Shown here piece by piece: positions 27,509-34,991 of a DNA stretch of 64,000 nt. The notes beneath the pieces were generated by a model that was not told where the DNA came from, did not search any database, and saw only the letters and a list, made by a program, of their open reading frames with translations. The position numbers and the translations under genes are program-made. Position 1 is the stretch's first letter. Each line of letters opens with the position of its first letter. Source of the DNA: Halobaculum limi (GTDB lineage Archaea > Halobacteriota > Halobacteria > Halobacteriales > Haloferacaceae); NCBI RefSeq assembly GCF_029490015.1, contig NZ_CP120468.1, positions 558,001 to 622,000 on the forward strand, written 5' to 3'.

Positions 27509-27621
27509 ATTCCGACGTGGTATGGCGCGGTGCATAAAGGCTTCAATCCACCACGGCGACGAGACCGACTCCGTCGGCCAGACTGTTGGGCCCGCTCGAT
27601 CTGTGAGGCTGTTCGGTCCGC

Positions 27622-29133
27622 TCAATCGGCGTCCGCGGCAGCACCCACGTCGGACTCGCGGGCGACGCGCTTCCACGCGTCACTGTAGTAGCGAGCGAGG
27701 TTGACGACCGCCCGCGCATACAGGTCCGCGACGATGGCGGCGTACACCGCAACCAGTCCCAGTCCCATCCCCGGGAGCGAGACGGTGACGGACTCGAGAC
27801 CGAGCGTCGACGCCAGCGGCCCCGACAGCACCGTCACCGCGTAGCCCGCGGGCAACGCGAGTACCGCCAGCGGGAGGCGGACGGCGTACGTGCCGAGGAG
27901 GCCGCCGTACAGCGGCCAGCGAGTGTCGCCCGCGCCGCGAAGCCCCCCGCGCATCGTCCGCGCGACGGCGAAGCCAGCGACGCCGAGGCCGAACACGCGG
28001 ATGAACGTCACCGTCAGATCGAGGCTCTCCGATCCGAACGCCGCCGCCAGCGGACGCGCAGCGACGACGATGACTGCACCGATGAGCAGTTGCGTGGCCA
28101 GCGCCAGTCGAAGTGCCTGCCAGCCGTACTCGTCGGCCTCCTCCTCCTCACCAGCACCGAGCGCCTGCCCGACGAGCGTCGAGGCGGCCGTTGAGTACCC
28201 CCACGCCGGCATCAGCGCGAGCAACATCACGCGACGGCCGATGGCGTAGGCGGCGACGACATCGGTGCCGAGGACGCCGAGGATGAACAGGAACGGAAAG
28301 CGACCGAACGTCCGCGATAGGCGCGTGCCCGCGAGCGGGAGGCTCACGCGGACGAGTTCGCGGGCGATGTCGGTGTCCCACTGCTTGCCCCGGATCGGGA
28401 GTCGAACCGAGTAGCGACCCGACAACAGCGCCCACGCGAAGACGACGCCCGCGAGCGTCGTCGCAGCGAACGTCCCCCACGCCGCGCCGACGACGCCCAG
28501 TTCGGGGAACGGGCCGAGGCCGAAGATGAGCGCGGCGTTGAGACCGACGTTGGTCGGGAGGGTGAGGAGACGGACGTACATCGGCGTGCGCGTGTCGCCC
28601 GAGCCTGCCAGCGCGCGGGCGGCGATCATCGACCAGAAGCGGAAGGCGACGGAGTACATCACGACGCGGAGGTACGCCCCGCCCAACTCGATGGTTCGCG
28701 GATCGTTCGTGAGGACGCCGACGAGCGCCTCGCTGTAGAGGTGCGTGAAGACGGTGATCGGAATTGCGAGTGCGAGTGCGATCCACAGTGACTGCTTGAT
28801 CGCGAAGTTGGCCTCCGCGGGGTCGTCGGCCCCTTGCAACCGAGAGACGACGCTGATGGTTCCAGAGGTGAGTGCGAGCGCGAGGCCGAACGGGATGAAG
28901 TAGTACTGGAAGCCGAACTCGAGTGCGGCGATGGCCGCGCCGCCGGCGTACGTCCCGACCATCAGGAAGTCCGCAACGCGAAGGAGCGTCCGCAGACCGC
29001 CGGTCACCATCACGGGAACGGCTAGGTCAAACGCCTCCTCGCCCTTCTTCTGGTCGAGCAGACCGAGCGACGCGAGGAGGCTGGGAAACACAGAGAGGGC
29101 CGCCTGGGCGCGCTCGCGCAGCGAAGACAGCAT
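27622..29133 (-). CDS. MATE family efflux transporter
   Basis: 503 residues with about 12 membrane segments in two homologous halves. Family motifs are AFDLAVPVMVTGGLRTLLRVADFLMVG near the N-terminus, ALAGSGDTRTPMY in the first half, and STLVGQALGAGEEEEADEY with MRGGLRGAGDTRWPLYG in the second. MATE proteins export cationic organic compounds in exchange for Na+ or H+. A second MATE gene lies at 53935-55344. A palindrome at 29171-29188 just upstream may control it. Confidence 0.88.
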   Translation of the reverse strand: MLSSLRERAQAALSVFPSLLASLGLLDQKKGEEAFDLAVPVMVTGGLRTLLRVADFLMVGTYAGGAAIAALEFGFQYYFIPFGLALALTSGTISVVSRLQGADDPAEANFAIKQSLWIALALAIPITVFTHLYSEALVGVLTNDPRTIELGGAYLRVVMYSVAFRFWSMIAARALAGSGDTRTPMYVRLLTLPTNVGLNAALIFGLGPFPELGVVGAAWGTFAATTLAGVVFAWALLSGRYSVRLPIRGKQWDTDIARELVRVSLPLAGTRLSRTFGRFPFLFILGVLGTDVVAAYAIGRRVMLLALMPAWGYSTAASTLVGQALGAGEEEEADEYGWQALRLALATQLLIGAVIVVAARPLAAAFGSESLDLTVTFIRVFGLGVAGFAVARTMRGGLRGAGDTRWPLYGGLLGTYAVRLPLAVLALPAGYAVTVLSGPLASTLGLESVTVSLPGMGLGLVAVYAAIVADLYARAVVNLARYYSDAWKRVARESDVGAAADAD

Positions 29134-29170
29134 TCGTCGCCGACTGGTAACGCCGAGAGTAAGGGCGTAT

Positions 29171-29188
29171 CGAAACCGGGTGGTTTCG
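29171..29188. promoter_or_regulatory. Palindrome upstream of the MATE gene
   Basis: CGAAACC-GGGT-GGTTTCG has 7-base arms and a 4-base spacer. It sits 38-55 bases before the MATE start at 29133, just upstream of the expected TATA position, where an activator or repressor could act. It also lies ~180 bases past the oapC stop, so a role as an RNA hairpin at the end of the oap transcript is possible. Confidence 0.45.
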
Positions 29189-29370
29189 GGTGGAAATGGG
29201 TGCCTACACGACGAGCGGTACCCGGGTGCGCGACCGCTGGTGGATGCACGTCGAGAGGATGGATGGCGGTCTGTGGGTGGGGAGACGCACTACTCAGCGT
29301 GTGCGGCTCCCCCGAGTACGATCGGGACGATCGGGGTACCGTCGAAGGGGAGTCCGCGTCGCGCTGGCGG

Positions 29371-30018
29371 TCAGCGGTCGTCCCAGCCTTCCGGCATCTC
29401 GATGACGTAGCGGCCGTCCTCGCGCAGCGAGATGATGTACTCCTCGCGGTCGTACAACTCCATCAGGTTGAGTTCGTACTGCCCGGGGCTGACGATGCGG
29501 ATGGACTCGAACTGGTCGTTGAGTTTCTGCCGCAGGGCGTCGAGGTTGGGGTCGACCGTCTCGGAGCCGTCCGACTCCACAGACGACTCCGCGACCGCGG
29601 CGTCGGCAGCCGTCGGTTCTGTAGCGTCCGACTCCGCCGCGGCCGCGAGTTCCTCCTCCGAGACCACGTCGGTCCGGGCACTTGCCTGTGCGCCGTCCTC
29701 CGCGTCGGCCGACGGGTGGGTCGGAGCCGGCCCGGTACCGGCGTCTCCGGCATCCGTTGCGGTCGTCGCTTGCGTGGATTTCGTCTGCGTCGACGGGGTC
29801 GTGTCCGCGTCGGCGGCGGTGCCGCGACTCGGTGCGTCGACTTCTGGTGTCGCACTGGTTTCGGGCGTCGCGTCGGCCTCAGACGTCACGTCCGCGTCGT
29901 CGACGGCATCCGCGGGGCGGTATTGGAACTTGTTGCCGCCACAGCCAGGACACCCCGAGAGCATCTCTTTCGAGCCGTCACCGAACGTCTGCCCGCAGTT
30001 GGTACACTGGTGAGGCAT
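29371..30018 (-). CDS. oapC: Origin-associated zinc-ribbon protein OapC
   Basis: 215 residues. The N-terminus is a zinc ribbon with two Cys pairs (HQCTNCGQTF and GCPGCGGNKF). A long disordered acidic Ala/Thr/Asp linker (~35-145) leads to a conserved C-terminal domain (LDALRQKLNDQFESIRIV, PGQYELNLMELYDREEYI, REDGRYVIEMPEGW). This matches OapC of the oapABC set next to oriC1 in Haloferax volcanii and relatives. The molecular role is not established; linkage to the origin suggests replication or segregation. It starts 3 bases after the oapB stop. Confidence 0.85.
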   Translation of the reverse strand: MPHQCTNCGQTFGDGSKEMLSGCPGCGGNKFQYRPADAVDDADVTSEADATPETSATPEVDAPSRGTAADADTTPSTQTKSTQATTATDAGDAGTGPAPTHPSADAEDGAQASARTDVVSEEELAAAAESDATEPTAADAAVAESSVESDGSETVDPNLDALRQKLNDQFESIRIVSPGQYELNLMELYDREEYIISLREDGRYVIEMPEGWDDR

Positions 30019-30021
30019 CTG

Positions 30022-30417
30022 TTACCTCCGGGAGACGAGTGCGCTGATCAAGTCCTCGTCTTTGTGCAGCGTCTCGATCTGGTTGGCTGGGCCGATCACG
30101 GTGAGCTTGTTCGCCGGCTCCTCTTTCCCGAGGAGGCGGCCCATCAGGCCCTGGTTCGGCTGGTGCGTCGAGGGGTACGTCTCGATCTCGATGCCCGAGA
30201 AGTCGTCAGGGCTGATCTCGGTCATCGTGACCTCGATGAGTTTCGACTCCTCCTCCGGTGAGAGTCCCGCTTCGAGGACGACGATGTCGCCGTCGCGGAC
30301 GCTGTCGAGGATGAGGCGGATCTTCTCCATCGAGGTGAGCCCTTCCATCCGAGCGCCGCTGATCAGGTCGAGTCTGACCCCGTCGTCTGCGTCGTCGGGT
30401 GTGGTCGCTTCGGGCAT
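30022..30417 (-). CDS. oapB: Origin-associated DUF2073 protein OapB
   Basis: 131 residues matching DUF2073: LDLISGARMEGLTSMEKIRLIL, IVVLEAGLSPEEESKLIEVTM, IEIETYPSTHQ and KLTVIGPANQIETLHKDEDL. In other archaea this family is encoded beside the OapA-type GTPase and the zinc-ribbon OapC, as here. Its start overlaps the oapA stop by one base (TAATG), so the three proteins are translated together and probably form a complex. Confidence 0.87.
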   Translation of the reverse strand: MPEATTPDDADDGVRLDLISGARMEGLTSMEKIRLILDSVRDGDIVVLEAGLSPEEESKLIEVTMTEISPDDFSGIEIETYPSTHQPNQGLMGRLLGKEEPANKLTVIGPANQIETLHKDEDLISALVSRR

Positions 30418-31070
30418 TATCCGAAGTACTCCGCGATCTTCTCGTACACTTCTTCCATATTGTTCCCCTCGAGCGCCGACAGCGGTACCGTCTCGTGTTG
30501 CGGGAACGCGTCGGCGATACGTTTCACGTCGGAGTCGTCGAGGTCCGTCTTGTTCGCGAAGATGAGGACCGGCAGGTCCTGGCTCTCGATGATCCCGATG
30601 AGCATCGTGTTGACCTGCGTGAACGGGTCCGTCGACGAGTCGAGGACGTAGATGACGCCGTCGACGTCCTCGCGGAGCCAGTGCATCGCCTCCGCGACGC
30701 CTTCGGTCGCCTCACGCGACCGCTTGACGGCGTCGTCTTTCTCCATATCGTGGTCGAGGAACTCCTTGTAGTCGACCTTCGTCGTTACACCGGGCGTGTC
30801 GACGATGTCGATGGTGACGGTCTTCCCGTTGCGTTCGATAGTGACGTTCTCCTTTCTACGTGCGCGCCGGGTCTCGTGTGGAATGTGACTCTCCGGCCCG
30901 ACGGCGTCGCCGGTCCAGTCGCGAGCGATACGATTCGCGAGCGTCGTCTTCCCCGCGTTCGGCGGCCCGTAGATACCGATCCGTTTGGGTTCGTCATCGG
31001 CGAAGAGCCGATCCGTGACCCGTGTGATGCTGTCCCTGAGATTGGTGAGCAGACCCATCCTGGCCTCCAT
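30417..31070 (-). CDS. oapA: Era-like GTPase OapA
   Basis: 217 residues. GTPase motifs are G1 GPPNAGKTTL, G3 DTPG and G4 NKTD, within an Era/Der-like domain. It is the first gene of the oapABC operon transcribed away from the origin. Two starts are possible: 31070 (a TATA-like GATAAC, complement of ~31096-31101, at about -28, leaderless) or 31058 (MGLLTNLRD), which has GGAGG a few bases before it. I keep 31070. ORB-like DNA at 31173-31197 lies close upstream, so origin proteins could affect its expression. Confidence 0.86.
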   Translation of the reverse strand: MEARMGLLTNLRDSITRVTDRLFADDEPKRIGIYGPPNAGKTTLANRIARDWTGDAVGPESHIPHETRRARRKENVTIERNGKTVTIDIVDTPGVTTKVDYKEFLDHDMEKDDAVKRSREATEGVAEAMHWLREDVDGVIYVLDSSTDPFTQVNTMLIGIIESQDLPVLIFANKTDLDDSDVKRIADAFPQHETVPLSALEGNNMEEVYEKIAEYFG

Positions 31071-31172
31071 CCCCCTCCGTTCGTGTGGAGGGCGTTATCA
31101 GCCCAAACCATCCGCGATACTTAAGCACTACGTCAGACGGGTTACGTTAGGCCTTCTCGCTGCCGTCTCACG

Positions 31173-31197
31173 GTTTTCGACTAGAAACGATGGGAGG
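31173..31197 (+). repeat. Outer ORB-like element, left
   Basis: TTTTCGACTAGAAACGATG followed by GGAGG. It shares the ACT-GAAACGA-GGG core of the canonical boxes but carries the variant TTTCGACTAGAAA. The mirror copy is at 31788-31810. Confidence 0.6.
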
Positions 31198-31518
31198 CGT
31201 TACTGTGAAATAACGGGTATAAACATAGCTGACACGATGGCAAGAGGTTGGCTACAGTTGGGAACGGCTCAACATTCCACATCATAAATCAGCCACGACT
31301 GTCATCCCTGGGGATGGCCGCCACCGCTTGAACTCGGCCGTGATCATCACCGTTCTCACGCCGCACAACGATTTATGAAACTAGGTACCAACGGTTGCCC
31401 GCGGTACCGGTCGGATAGCGACATCGGTGACTCGGGTCGTGGACTTCACCACGATCGATCTCGTCGGTGAATTGACTCGAACTGGGTCGGAGAGTGGGAG
31501 TTCCGTCGAGTCCGGACC

Positions 31519-31548
31519 ACCCCCACCCCTTCGTTTCGACTGGAACTG
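31519..31548 (-). repeat. Canonical ORB, left of the unwinding region
   Basis: On the minus strand: GTTCCAGTCGAAACGAAGG then GGTGGGGGTGG. It has the full ORB core plus an extended G string pointing outward from the AT-rich element. Confidence 0.88.
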
Positions 31549-31575
31549 CTCACGAGTGAGGGGTGGGCCGAGGAA

Positions 31576-31670
31576 TCGACGATAGATATCTAGTCCACCA
31601 CTCCCTAAATTAATCTATTTGCTAGCGGTGCGGATATTGTTGTGTTTGCTATGTAATAAAGATGCCGAGG
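31576..31670. other. Putative DNA unwinding element
   Basis: An A+T-rich stretch with runs such as GATAGATATCTAG, CTAAATTAATCTATTTG and TATGTAATAAAG, lying exactly between the two inverted canonical ORBs. It is the most easily melted part of the intergenic region. Confidence 0.75.
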
Positions 31671-31707
31671 TCTAGACGCACCCCTCCCCCACCCCCTCGT
31701 CTGTAGA

Positions 31708-31736
31708 GTTCCACCAGAAACGAAGGGGTGGGGGGG
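31708..31736 (+). repeat. Canonical ORB, right of the unwinding region
   Basis: GTTCCACCAGAAACGAAGG followed by GGTGGGGGGG. It is inverted relative to the left box. A C-rich partial mirror (CACCCCCTCG at 31690-31699) precedes it and could pair with CGAAGGGGTG. Confidence 0.88.
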
Positions 31737-31787
31737 TCGAGATGTCGGTACAAGGCGGGGGCTGACGAGGAACACTCTGCCGCCACC

Positions 31788-31810
31788 ATCCCCTCTTTTC
31801 TAGTCGAAAT
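31788..31810 (-). repeat. Outer ORB-like element, right
   Basis: On the minus strand: ATTTCGACTAGAAAAGAGG then GGAT. It shares the variant core TTTCGACTAGAAA with the left outer element at 31173-31197, in inverted orientation. Confidence 0.55.
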
Positions 31811-32194
31811 CGGTTACGCCATCGACGAACTGGCTGTCCCGAGACGCCTATCCGACCCCCGCTACAACTGGGCCGTCTCCGATATCTCAACGACTTCTCT
31901 TAGCATGAGGCTAGTACACACGAATGTGATTATCTCACGAACCGGCATCCTACGGTGTGTCACCGATACTCATTCATCGACCGCGTGCTGCTCAACGGCC
32001 AACTGTTGGTCACCGTCGCTGGTCGAATTCGGCCAGCCGATCTGGTCGTCGGAGTTCGAGCGAACAGTAACGCTTTTGACCGACCTATCCATCCGTTTCG
32101 TTTGCATCATCTGGACATCGGCGGGTACGTTCATCAACGCGAACCCCATCGTATCCAGGGTGACGCGTCTCGATTCGACGGATGGGCCCGCTGG

Positions 32195-32216
32195 ATTCCA
32201 GTCGAAACGAAGGGGT
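32195..32216 (+). repeat. ORB immediately upstream of orc1
   Basis: ATTCCAGTCGAAACGAAGG then GGT, ending 11 bases before the orc1 ATG. At this place Orc1 binding would cover the orc1 promoter, so autoregulation is likely. Confidence 0.85.
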
Positions 32217-32227
32217 AACACGACCGA

Positions 32228-33838
32228 ATGACACGGGAAGACGACACGGGAGACGGTCCGGACAAGGAAGCACACGACGAACGAGCAGCGTCAGCCGACG
32301 GTCCGGCAGGGCGTCCAGACACCGCAGAGACGGATTCCGAGTCGCGTTCCCGCGAGGAAGCGGAGTCGGCCTTCGAGTTCGGGTCGGAGTCGCGGTCGCG
32401 GACCGACGTCGACCTCGACGTCGACGAGGTCCTCGGCGACGACGACGACGAGGCCAGTACCGGCCTGTTCGACGACCTCATGTCGGGTGAACCGATATTC
32501 GAGAACAAGGAGGTCCTCCGTCCGTCGTACACGCCGCACGAACTCCCGCACCGGAAAGACCAGATCAACAAGATGGCGACCATCCTCGTATCCGCGCTCC
32601 GTGGGGAGACGCCATCCAACATCCTCATCTACGGGAAGACCGGGACCGGGAAGACGGCCTCTGCGAAGTTCGTCTCCCAAGAGTTGGAGTCGACGAGTCA
32701 GAAGTACGACGTGCCGTGTGAGGTCGAGTACATCAACTGCGAAGTGACCGACACGCAGTATCGCGTGCTCGCGCAACTGGCGAACAAGTTCATCGAGAAG
32801 AACCAGGTGCTCATCGACGACCGCCTCGACGACCTCCGTGACCTCCGCTCGAAGGCGACCGACGGGGCCGGAGCGCTCACCGGAGTCGAGTTCGAGTCTG
32901 TGGCCGACCTCGACGAGCGAATCGCCGAACTGGAGGACGACCGCGAGGAGATGGAAGAGGTGCCGATGACTGGGTGGCCGACCGACCGCGTGTACACCTC
33001 CTTTTTCGACGCGGTCGACTACCACGAACGCGTCGTCGTGATTATGCTCGACGAGATCGACAAACTCGTCGAGAAGTCCGGCGACGACACCCTCTACAAC
33101 CTCTCGCGGATGAACTCCGAACTCGACAACTCCCGCATCTCGATTATGGGGATCTCGAACGACCTGAAGTTCACCGACTTCCTCGACCCCCGCGTCAAAT
33201 CCAGTCTCGGCGAGGAAGAGATCGTCTTCCCACCGTACGACGCCAACCAACTTCGCGACATCCTCCAGCACCGCTCCGATATCGCGTTCAAAGGCGAAGC
33301 GCTCACCGAGGACGTCATTCCGCTGTGTGCGGCGTTCGCCGCCCAGGAACACGGCGACGCCCGCCGTGCACTCGACTTGCTTCGAACTGCGGGCGAACTC
33401 GCCGAACGGTCCCAAGCAGACCTCGTCGAAGAAGCACACGTCAGGCAGGCGCAGGACAAGATCGAACTCGACCGCGTCGTCGAGGTCGTCCGCACCCTCC
33501 CGACGCAGTCGAAGATCGTCCTCTTCTCGATCATCCTGCTCGAACAGAACGGCGTCCACAACGTCAACACCGGCGAGGTGTTCAACATCTACAAACGGCT
33601 CTGTGAGGAGATCGACGCCGACGTCCTCACCCAACGTCGGGTGACGGACCTCATCTCCGAACTCGACATGCTCGGCATCGTCAACGCCGTCGTCGTCTCC
33701 AAGGGGCGGTACGGTCGGACGAAAGAGATCAGCCTCTCGGTTCCCATCGACGAGACCGAAGCTGTCCTCCTGTCGGACTCGCGTCTCGGCGACATCGACG
33801 ACGTTCAGCCGTTCGTGCAGGCCCGCTTCGACAACTGA
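32228..33838 (+). CDS. orc1: Origin recognition protein Orc1/Cdc6
   Basis: 536 residues. An acidic, probably disordered extension (~1-85) precedes the AAA+ domain: Walker A YGKTGTGKT (~135-143), Walker B VVIMLDEID, sensor 1 MGISND and sensor 2 HGDARRALDLLR. A C-terminal winged helix follows (SKIVLFSIILLEQNG, TQRRVTDLISELDMLGIV). It binds ORBs and recruits MCM. Within the AAA+ domain the loop between sensor regions contains an acidic coiled segment (FESVADLDERIAELEDDREEMEE, in parts), an insert seen in the main haloarchaeal origin-linked Orc. It reads away from the origin, as HVO_0001-type orc1 genes do. Confidence 0.95.
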   Translation: MTREDDTGDGPDKEAHDERAASADGPAGRPDTAETDSESRSREEAESAFEFGSESRSRTDVDLDVDEVLGDDDDEASTGLFDDLMSGEPIFENKEVLRPSYTPHELPHRKDQINKMATILVSALRGETPSNILIYGKTGTGKTASAKFVSQELESTSQKYDVPCEVEYINCEVTDTQYRVLAQLANKFIEKNQVLIDDRLDDLRDLRSKATDGAGALTGVEFESVADLDERIAELEDDREEMEEVPMTGWPTDRVYTSFFDAVDYHERVVVIMLDEIDKLVEKSGDDTLYNLSRMNSELDNSRISIMGISNDLKFTDFLDPRVKSSLGEEEIVFPPYDANQLRDILQHRSDIAFKGEALTEDVIPLCAAFAAQEHGDARRALDLLRTAGELAERSQADLVEEAHVRQAQDKIELDRVVEVVRTLPTQSKIVLFSIILLEQNGVHNVNTGEVFNIYKRLCEEIDADVLTQRRVTDLISELDMLGIVNAVVVSKGRYGRTKEISLSVPIDETEAVLLSDSRLGDIDDVQPFVQARFDN

Positions 33839-34095
33839 GCCACTACACTCTCCGCGCGGGGGACTCCATTCTCTGGTGACACTCTCTCACCCACACCCCT
33901 TTGCTTCGACTCTACGACCTGTTTCACGTCGTAGAAATTTCGTTGACTGACCACTCCACTCGAAATGATGGTGTGTCGGTCACTATCGAATCCGCGTCGG
34001 TGTTCATCGGTGCTATTGCAGCGTGTATCGCTGTCGTGGCGGCAGAGGGAACACACTTGTCGAATCCACCCCTCACCGTTCCTCGTTGCTCGCGT
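33839..34095. other. orc1-sec11 intergenic region with degenerate ORB pair
   Basis: A 257-base gap between convergent genes. An ORB-like site in minus orientation (33894-33914, CACCCCTTTGCTTCGACTC) and one in plus orientation (33953-33975, ACTCGAAATGATGGTGTG) face each other across a short AT-rich segment with GTAGAAATTTCGTTG. Both depart from the canonical core at several positions. No gene is visible. Confidence 0.5.
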
Positions 34096-34848
34096 TCACG
34101 TCGTCGCAGGTGTCAGCGCTCCCCCACGGGGTGTGACAGTCGGTGGTGACGCCTGGCGGGGGCGCTCTGCGGTCGCGAGGTCGTTCGCCGCTGGCGTCTC
34201 TTGGGCCAACACCGACTCGGAGAAGATGAGTCGGACGTAGCCGAGATACGGCACCCGGACGCGGGCGGCGCCGTGGACCCATTCGGTCTTCACGACGGGT
34301 GCGATGCCGCTCACCTGGTCGTACTGAGAGTTGGCGTCGCCTTTCGTGATGAACCCGGCGTAGGGTGCTGGGCAGGCAGGGACGCGGTCGCACGACTGCG
34401 CGGGGAGATAGTCGGGGTTCGCGCGGTCGACCCAGTTCTCCCCCTCTTCGACGTGCAGTTGCGCCCGGTGGATGATCGGTGGCCCACCCTCTCCGGGCGG
34501 GCGATACACGATGACCGACCCAGCCATCCCGAACGTCGAGTAGCCCTCCGCTTGTCCGGTCTCGAAGGTGACGATGCCCGTGTCGCCGTAGGCAGCGTCG
34601 GGAGCGAAGCGGTCGGGTTGCGTGATGAACACGAGGTCACCACGCTCCATGTGTGGTTCCATACTGCCGGACTCGACGGCGACCATCGGTGGCCACACGC
34701 CGGAGACGGCGAACAAGAGGAGACCGACCAACGCGACCGCGGCCGCCGACGACAGCACCTCACGAAGCACCATCAGCGGACCCGTCTCCGCGTGGAGGAA
34801 GCGTGACAGCGGGTCGTCGGGTCGCGGGGACCGCCCGTCGTCGCTCAT
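34096..34848 (-). CDS. sec11: Signal peptidase I (archaeal S26B type)
   Basis: 250 residues. After a polar start and one membrane helix (~33-50) comes the catalytic box VESGSMEPHM (Ser62), then GDTGIVTF, PPIIHRA with the His127 that replaces bacterial Lys, and FITKGDANSQYDQ, which supplies Asp. The C-terminus has a second hydrophobic segment and a Pro/Thr-rich tail. It removes Sec signal peptides on the outer membrane face. The start at 34848 (MSDDGRSP) is preferred over the longer frame to 34932. The orc1-sec11-polD1 order matches the Haloferax volcanii origin region. Confidence 0.9.
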   Translation of the reverse strand: MSDDGRSPRPDDPLSRFLHAETGPLMVLREVLSSAAAVALVGLLLFAVSGVWPPMVAVESGSMEPHMERGDLVFITQPDRFAPDAAYGDTGIVTFETGQAEGYSTFGMAGSVIVYRPPGEGGPPIIHRAQLHVEEGENWVDRANPDYLPAQSCDRVPACPAPYAGFITKGDANSQYDQVSGIAPVVKTEWVHGAARVRVPYLGYVRLIFSESVLAQETPAANDLATAERPRQASPPTVTPRGGALTPATT

Positions 34849-34991
34849 TACCAACCCACATCCGGCGTGCGGTGTTGAACCTTCTGTTAGCGGGGTTACG
34901 TGGCGCCGGCAAACGGCGGCGTGCCCGTCCACCTTCCGACACGCCAGCGCCGTCCGCTACCCTTTTGCCCACCGCAGGCCCACCTCGGTTC

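Larger units (their letters stand above)
31140..32227. other. oriC1: Replication origin oriC1 (oapA-orc1 intergenic region)
   Basis: A ~1.1 kb gap without convincing genes, between divergent oapABC and orc1. It contains canonical ORBs in inverted orientation (31519-31548 minus, 31708-31736 plus) flanking an AT-rich stretch at ~31576-31670, the likely unwinding element. An outer ORB-like pair (31173-31197 plus, 31788-31810 minus) surrounds that core, and another ORB lies right before orc1. The oap and orc1/sec11/polD1 context matches oriC1 of known haloarchaea. A frame over 31728-32231 exists but its product is not protein-like. Other parts (about 31200-31500 and 31820-32190) show only AT-rich pockets. 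Confidence 0.92.

Noticed and set aside
31728-32231. A 167-codon open frame across the origin region
   Set aside because: Its product is low in acidic residues for a haloarchaeon, has no recognisable motif, spans two ORBs and overlaps orc1. It is most likely chance.
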